A stretch of DNA of 56,392 nucleotides. Source: Burkholderiales bacterium. GTDB taxonomy: Bacteria > Pseudomonadota > Gammaproteobacteria > Burkholderiales > SG8-41. The stretch spans positions 1 through 56,392 of the forward strand of contig JAURHM010000014.1 in the NCBI GenBank assembly GCA_030833315.1, in the 5' to 3' direction. Made by a program: the position numbers and the translations under genes. A model generated the notes under the pieces. It was not told the origin of the DNA and did no database searches. It saw only the letters and a list, made by a program, of their open reading frames with translations. Positions 53,751 through 56,392 of this stretch are shown piece after piece (position 1 is the stretch's first letter; the number at the start of each line of letters is the position of its first letter).

Positions 53751-54725
53751 GTGAACATTGCATCCGCAGTCCGCATCGCATTCGCTGCAATCCTCGGCAT
53801 CGCCGTAATTACACCGGTCGCAGCACAGAATTATCCGGTGCGCGCCGTTCGCATCATCGCGCCTTTCCCGGCCGGCGGTTCATCCGATCTGGTGGCGCGC
53901 ATCCTCGCGCAGAAACTCACCGACATGAACGGTCAGCAGTTTATCGTCGATAACCGCCCCGGTGCCGGCGGCACGCTGGGAACCGAACTCGGCGCCAAAG
54001 CCGCACCAGACGGTTACACGCTCACCGTCGGCAACGTCGCACCCACCGCAGTCAATTTCAGCCTGTTCAAGAAGCTGCCCTACGACCCGGTCAATGATTT
54101 CGCGCCGATCGCGCTATCCGCCGTCGGCACCACCGTGCTGGTGGTGCATCCCTCGCTGCCGGTGCGCAGCGTCAAGGATGTCATTGCCCTGGCCAAAGCC
54201 AAACCGGGCCAGTTGAACTACGGCTCCGGCGGCAGCGGCACGCCGGCGCACCTCACCGGCGAACTGTTCCGCCACATGGCCAAGGTCAATATCGTGCACG
54301 TGCCGTACAAGGGTACCGGACAGTCGGTCAACGACCTGATCGCAGGCCACATCCAGTTCATTTTCGCCACAATGCCGGTCGGCATACCGCATGTAAAAAC
54401 AGGCCGCCTGCGCGGCCTCGCGGTGACCAGCGAAAAACGCTCGGTGCTGGCACCGGATCTGCCGGCTGTCTCTGAAACACTGCCCGGCTTCCAGTTCGAC
54501 AGCTGGTGGGGTCTGGTTGCACCGGCGAAAACACCTGCTGATATCATCAACAAATTGAACGGGCAGTTGCTGCAGATCACCAAACATCCCGACGTCAAGC
54601 AACGTTTTGCCGACCTCGGCCTGGAACCGGCCGGCAACTCACCGCAGCAGTACGCTGCCTTCATCAAGTCGGAAATCGACAAGGTCGCCAAAATCACCAA
54701 GGCGATCGGACTGCAGCCGGAATAA
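53751..54725 (+). CDS. Bug/TctC-family substrate-binding protein 1
   Basis: Periplasmic tripartite tricarboxylate transporter receptor of 324 residues. The signal peptide (about residues 1-25, ending TPVAAQ) is followed by the Bug start YPVRAVRIIAPFPAGGSSDL. DNRPGAGGTLGTELGAKAAPDG in part, LPYDPVNDFAPIA, YGSGGSGTPAHLTGELF and HVPYKGTGQSVNDLIAGH in part are family markers for carboxylate binding. It is the first of three consecutive Bug genes (gaps 9 and 17 bp). The TctA and TctB permease subunits are not in the window. The GTG at 53751 is the likely start. The ligand cannot be deduced. Confidence 0.92.
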   Translation: MNIASAVRIAFAAILGIAVITPVAAQNYPVRAVRIIAPFPAGGSSDLVARILAQKLTDMNGQQFIVDNRPGAGGTLGTELGAKAAPDGYTLTVGNVAPTAVNFSLFKKLPYDPVNDFAPIALSAVGTTVLVVHPSLPVRSVKDVIALAKAKPGQLNYGSGGSGTPAHLTGELFRHMAKVNIVHVPYKGTGQSVNDLIAGHIQFIFATMPVGIPHVKTGRLRGLAVTSEKRSVLAPDLPAVSETLPGFQFDSWWGLVAPAKTPADIINKLNGQLLQITKHPDVKQRFADLGLEPAGNSPQQYAAFIKSEIDKVAKITKAIGLQPE

Positions 54726-54734
54726 GTATCAGCA

Positions 54735-55703
54735 ATGCCAATGAAAATATTCTTCGCGGGCATCGCTCTGCTGGCGGCCTTTTTGCAGACCGCCGGCGCT
54801 GCAGCGCTATCCTATCCGGCGCGGCCGATCCGCATGATCGCGCCAATTTCCGCAGGCGGCGGCGCCGATGTCGCAGCGCGGTTGCTCGCCAAATCGCTGA
54901 CCGACACGCTGCATCAGCAAATCATCATCGACAACCGTCCCGGCGGCGGCAGTGTCATCGGCACTACGGCTGCCGCCAGCGCGACGCCTGACGGTTACAC
55001 CATCCTGTGGGTTTCCGGCGCTCACGCCATCAATGCCGCATTTGCACGCAACCTGCCCTACGATTCCATCAAAAGCTTCGAACCGGTCACTCTGTTCGCG
55101 AAAATGCCCTTTGTGCTGGTAACCCATCCCTCGCTGAATGCGAAAACGATGCCGGAATTACTGGCACTGCTGCTTGCGCAGCCCGGAAAATTCAATTACG
55201 CCAGCAGCGGCATCGGCAGCGCTTCGCATCTCGGACTGGAAATGTTCAAGCTTTACGCCAAGGTCGACATGGTCAACGTCAGCTACAAAGGCTCAGCACC
55301 GTCTATCGCCGGACTGCTTGGCGGCGAAGTGCAGATGGCACTGCTCGGCCCGCTGTCGGTCAAACCCCATATCGCTTCGGGCAAAGTACGCGCACTCGCG
55401 GTTTCCACTGCAAAACGCTCCCCCGCCTTTCCGACGCTGCCGACCATCGGCGACAGCGTGCCCAAATATGAAATGACCAGCTGGTACGGCATTCTTGCGC
55501 CACGGGGAACGCCACGTGCTGCGATTGACCGCCTTAACGCTGCAGTAGCTGCCGCACAGACCGACAAGACACTGGAAGACACACTGGCACCGGAAGGCGC
55601 AGAACTTCCGCGGATGACGCCGCAGCAGTTTGGCCAATACCTGCAAGCGGAAATCGGCCGTTACGCCGAATTACGCAGCAAACTCGATCTGCGTCTCGAA
55701 TAA
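54735..55703 (+). CDS. Bug/TctC-family substrate-binding protein 2
   Basis: Second tandem Bug receptor, 322 residues. The signal peptide MKIFFAGIALLAAFLQTAG is cleaved near AAA, followed by YPARPIRMIAPISAGGGADV, DNRPGGGSVIGTTAAA, LPYDSIKSFEPVTLF, YASSGIGSASHLGLEMF and NVSYKGSAPSIAGLLGGE. Two ATG codons (54735 and 54741) compete; the second gives the cleaner signal peptide. It differs clearly from its neighbours, so these are old paralogues rather than a recent duplication. It is likely co-transcribed with both flanking Bug genes. Confidence 0.92.
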   Translation: MPMKIFFAGIALLAAFLQTAGAAALSYPARPIRMIAPISAGGGADVAARLLAKSLTDTLHQQIIIDNRPGGGSVIGTTAAASATPDGYTILWVSGAHAINAAFARNLPYDSIKSFEPVTLFAKMPFVLVTHPSLNAKTMPELLALLLAQPGKFNYASSGIGSASHLGLEMFKLYAKVDMVNVSYKGSAPSIAGLLGGEVQMALLGPLSVKPHIASGKVRALAVSTAKRSPAFPTLPTIGDSVPKYEMTSWYGILAPRGTPRAAIDRLNAAVAAAQTDKTLEDTLAPEGAELPRMTPQQFGQYLQAEIGRYAELRSKLDLRLE

Positions 55704-55720
55704 AAACCGGAGGAGCATCA

Positions 55721-56392
55721 ATGCATCGCTCAACACAGTTCGCCTGCAGCCTGCTGATCGCCGTCAGCCTGTACGGTACCGCCATCGCACAGAATTTTCC
55801 GGCAAAAGCCGTGAGCATGGTTATCCCCTTCCCGGCCGGCGGCGCCGTGGATATCGTCTGTCGCACGGTGGCGCAACGGCTTGCTGAAGTCTGGAAACAA
55901 CCGGTCACCGCACTCAACCGTCCTGGCGCCGGTGGCAATATCGGTGTTGAATCGGTGGTGCGTTCTCCCGCTGACGGCTACACCCTGCTCTGCGCATCGA
56001 CTGCACTGTCGATCAATCCGGCGCTGACGCAGAAATTGCCCTACGACGGGATGCGCGATCTGCTGCCGATCAGCCAGCTGGTAGTCACACCCAATGTGCT
56101 GGTCGTACATCCCTCGGTGCCCGCGAAATCCGTGCGCGAACTGACAGCGCTGGCGAAATCGAAACCGGATCGTCTGTCCGGCGGCTCGGCCGGTTCCGGC
56201 ACTTCGGCTCACCTGTCGCTGGAACTGTATAAAAGCCTCGCCGGCGTCAAAATTGTCCACGTCGCCTACAAAGGCTCGGCACCGTCGCTGATCGGCGTGG
56301 TCGGCGGCGAAACCGACATCGCCTTCCTGCCAACCAGCGTGGTCAATCCGCATGTGGCTGCGGGACGGTTGCGTGCACTGGCGGTGACAACG
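55721..56392 (+). CDS. Bug/TctC-family substrate-binding protein 3, partial
   Basis: Third tandem Bug receptor, cut by the window end after 224 codons. The ATG at 55721 has a strong GGAGGAG ribosome site. A signal peptide (MHRSTQFACSLLIAVSLYG, cut near AIAQ) is followed by FPAKAVSMVIPFPAGGAVDI, LNRPGAGGNIGVESVV, LPYDGMRDLLPISQLV, GGSAGSGTSAHLSLELYKS and HVAYKGSAPSLIGVVGGET. The visible part is intact. The remaining 95 or so codons lie outside. Confidence 0.9.
   Translation, partial: MHRSTQFACSLLIAVSLYGTAIAQNFPAKAVSMVIPFPAGGAVDIVCRTVAQRLAEVWKQPVTALNRPGAGGNIGVESVVRSPADGYTLLCASTALSINPALTQKLPYDGMRDLLPISQLVVTPNVLVVHPSVPAKSVRELTALAKSKPDRLSGGSAGSGTSAHLSLELYKSLAGVKIVHVAYKGSAPSLIGVVGGETDIAFLPTSVVNPHVAAGRLRALAVTT

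Overview
The window is GC-rich, densely packed chromosomal DNA of a betaproteobacterium, most likely of the Burkholderiales type. This is inferred from gene order and gene content, not from a database match. Typical betaproteobacterial neighbourhoods are aat-bpt-(two-component pair)-pyrD, tldD-nitrilase-yhdP next to glnE, ilvE-zinc finger-waaF, and thiL-pgpA-cinA-recA-recX-alaS. Tandem Bug/TctC substrate-binding proteins and an FNR-hemN pair next to cbb3-oxidase genes point the same way. I see no rRNA, tRNA, CRISPR array or intact transposon.

Layout. 1-500: gene-free, with a possible insertion-sequence end and a terminator. 499-1805: Rieske protein and Cu/Zn superoxide dismutase. 1854-7750: a decayed anaerobic/microaerobic regulon island. 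hemN and fnr are intact, but the cbb3 oxidase genes around them survive only as fragments (safE, ccoH, ccoN, ccoI), together with broken ompW and nitronate monooxygenase genes. Three FNR-type boxes remain; the best one now drives an intact uspA-radical SAM pair. 7858-14127: N-end-rule transferases (aat, bpt), a two-component system, pyrD, alanine dehydrogenase and an orphan RnfB-like ferredoxin. 14149-17083: M48 protease, SH3 protein, nth and two small cytochromes c. 17226-22773: SulP transporter, UspA, cobalamin adenosyltransferase, BtuF-like protein, cyclic-nucleotide-binding protein and DAHP synthase. 22840-32203: tldD, nitrilase, a small periplasmic protein, yhdP and glnE. 32220-36474: membrane adenylate cyclase, ilvE, zinc-finger protein, waaF and an NTF2-like protein. 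36635-39883: a possible C3-acid or sulfonate cluster (ComA-like synthase, TcuA-like FAD dehydrogenase, class II aldolase). 39949-43268: YheT hydrolase, phosphomannomutase and a secreted esterase. 43272-51058: alaS, a previously uncalled 33-residue membrane peptide, recX, recA, cinA, pgpA, an Hpt/receiver pair and thiL. 51134-56392: a truncated binding protein, a hydrolase, a VOC protein and three tandem Bug binding proteins, the last running off the end.

The points most worth a second look are the decayed cbb3 locus with its surviving FNR boxes, a recurrent AT-rich element in five intergenic gaps, the ComA/FAD dehydrogenase/aldolase cluster, the Hpt plus receiver pair inserted between thiL and pgpA, and the small Met-rich peptide gene coupled to recX.
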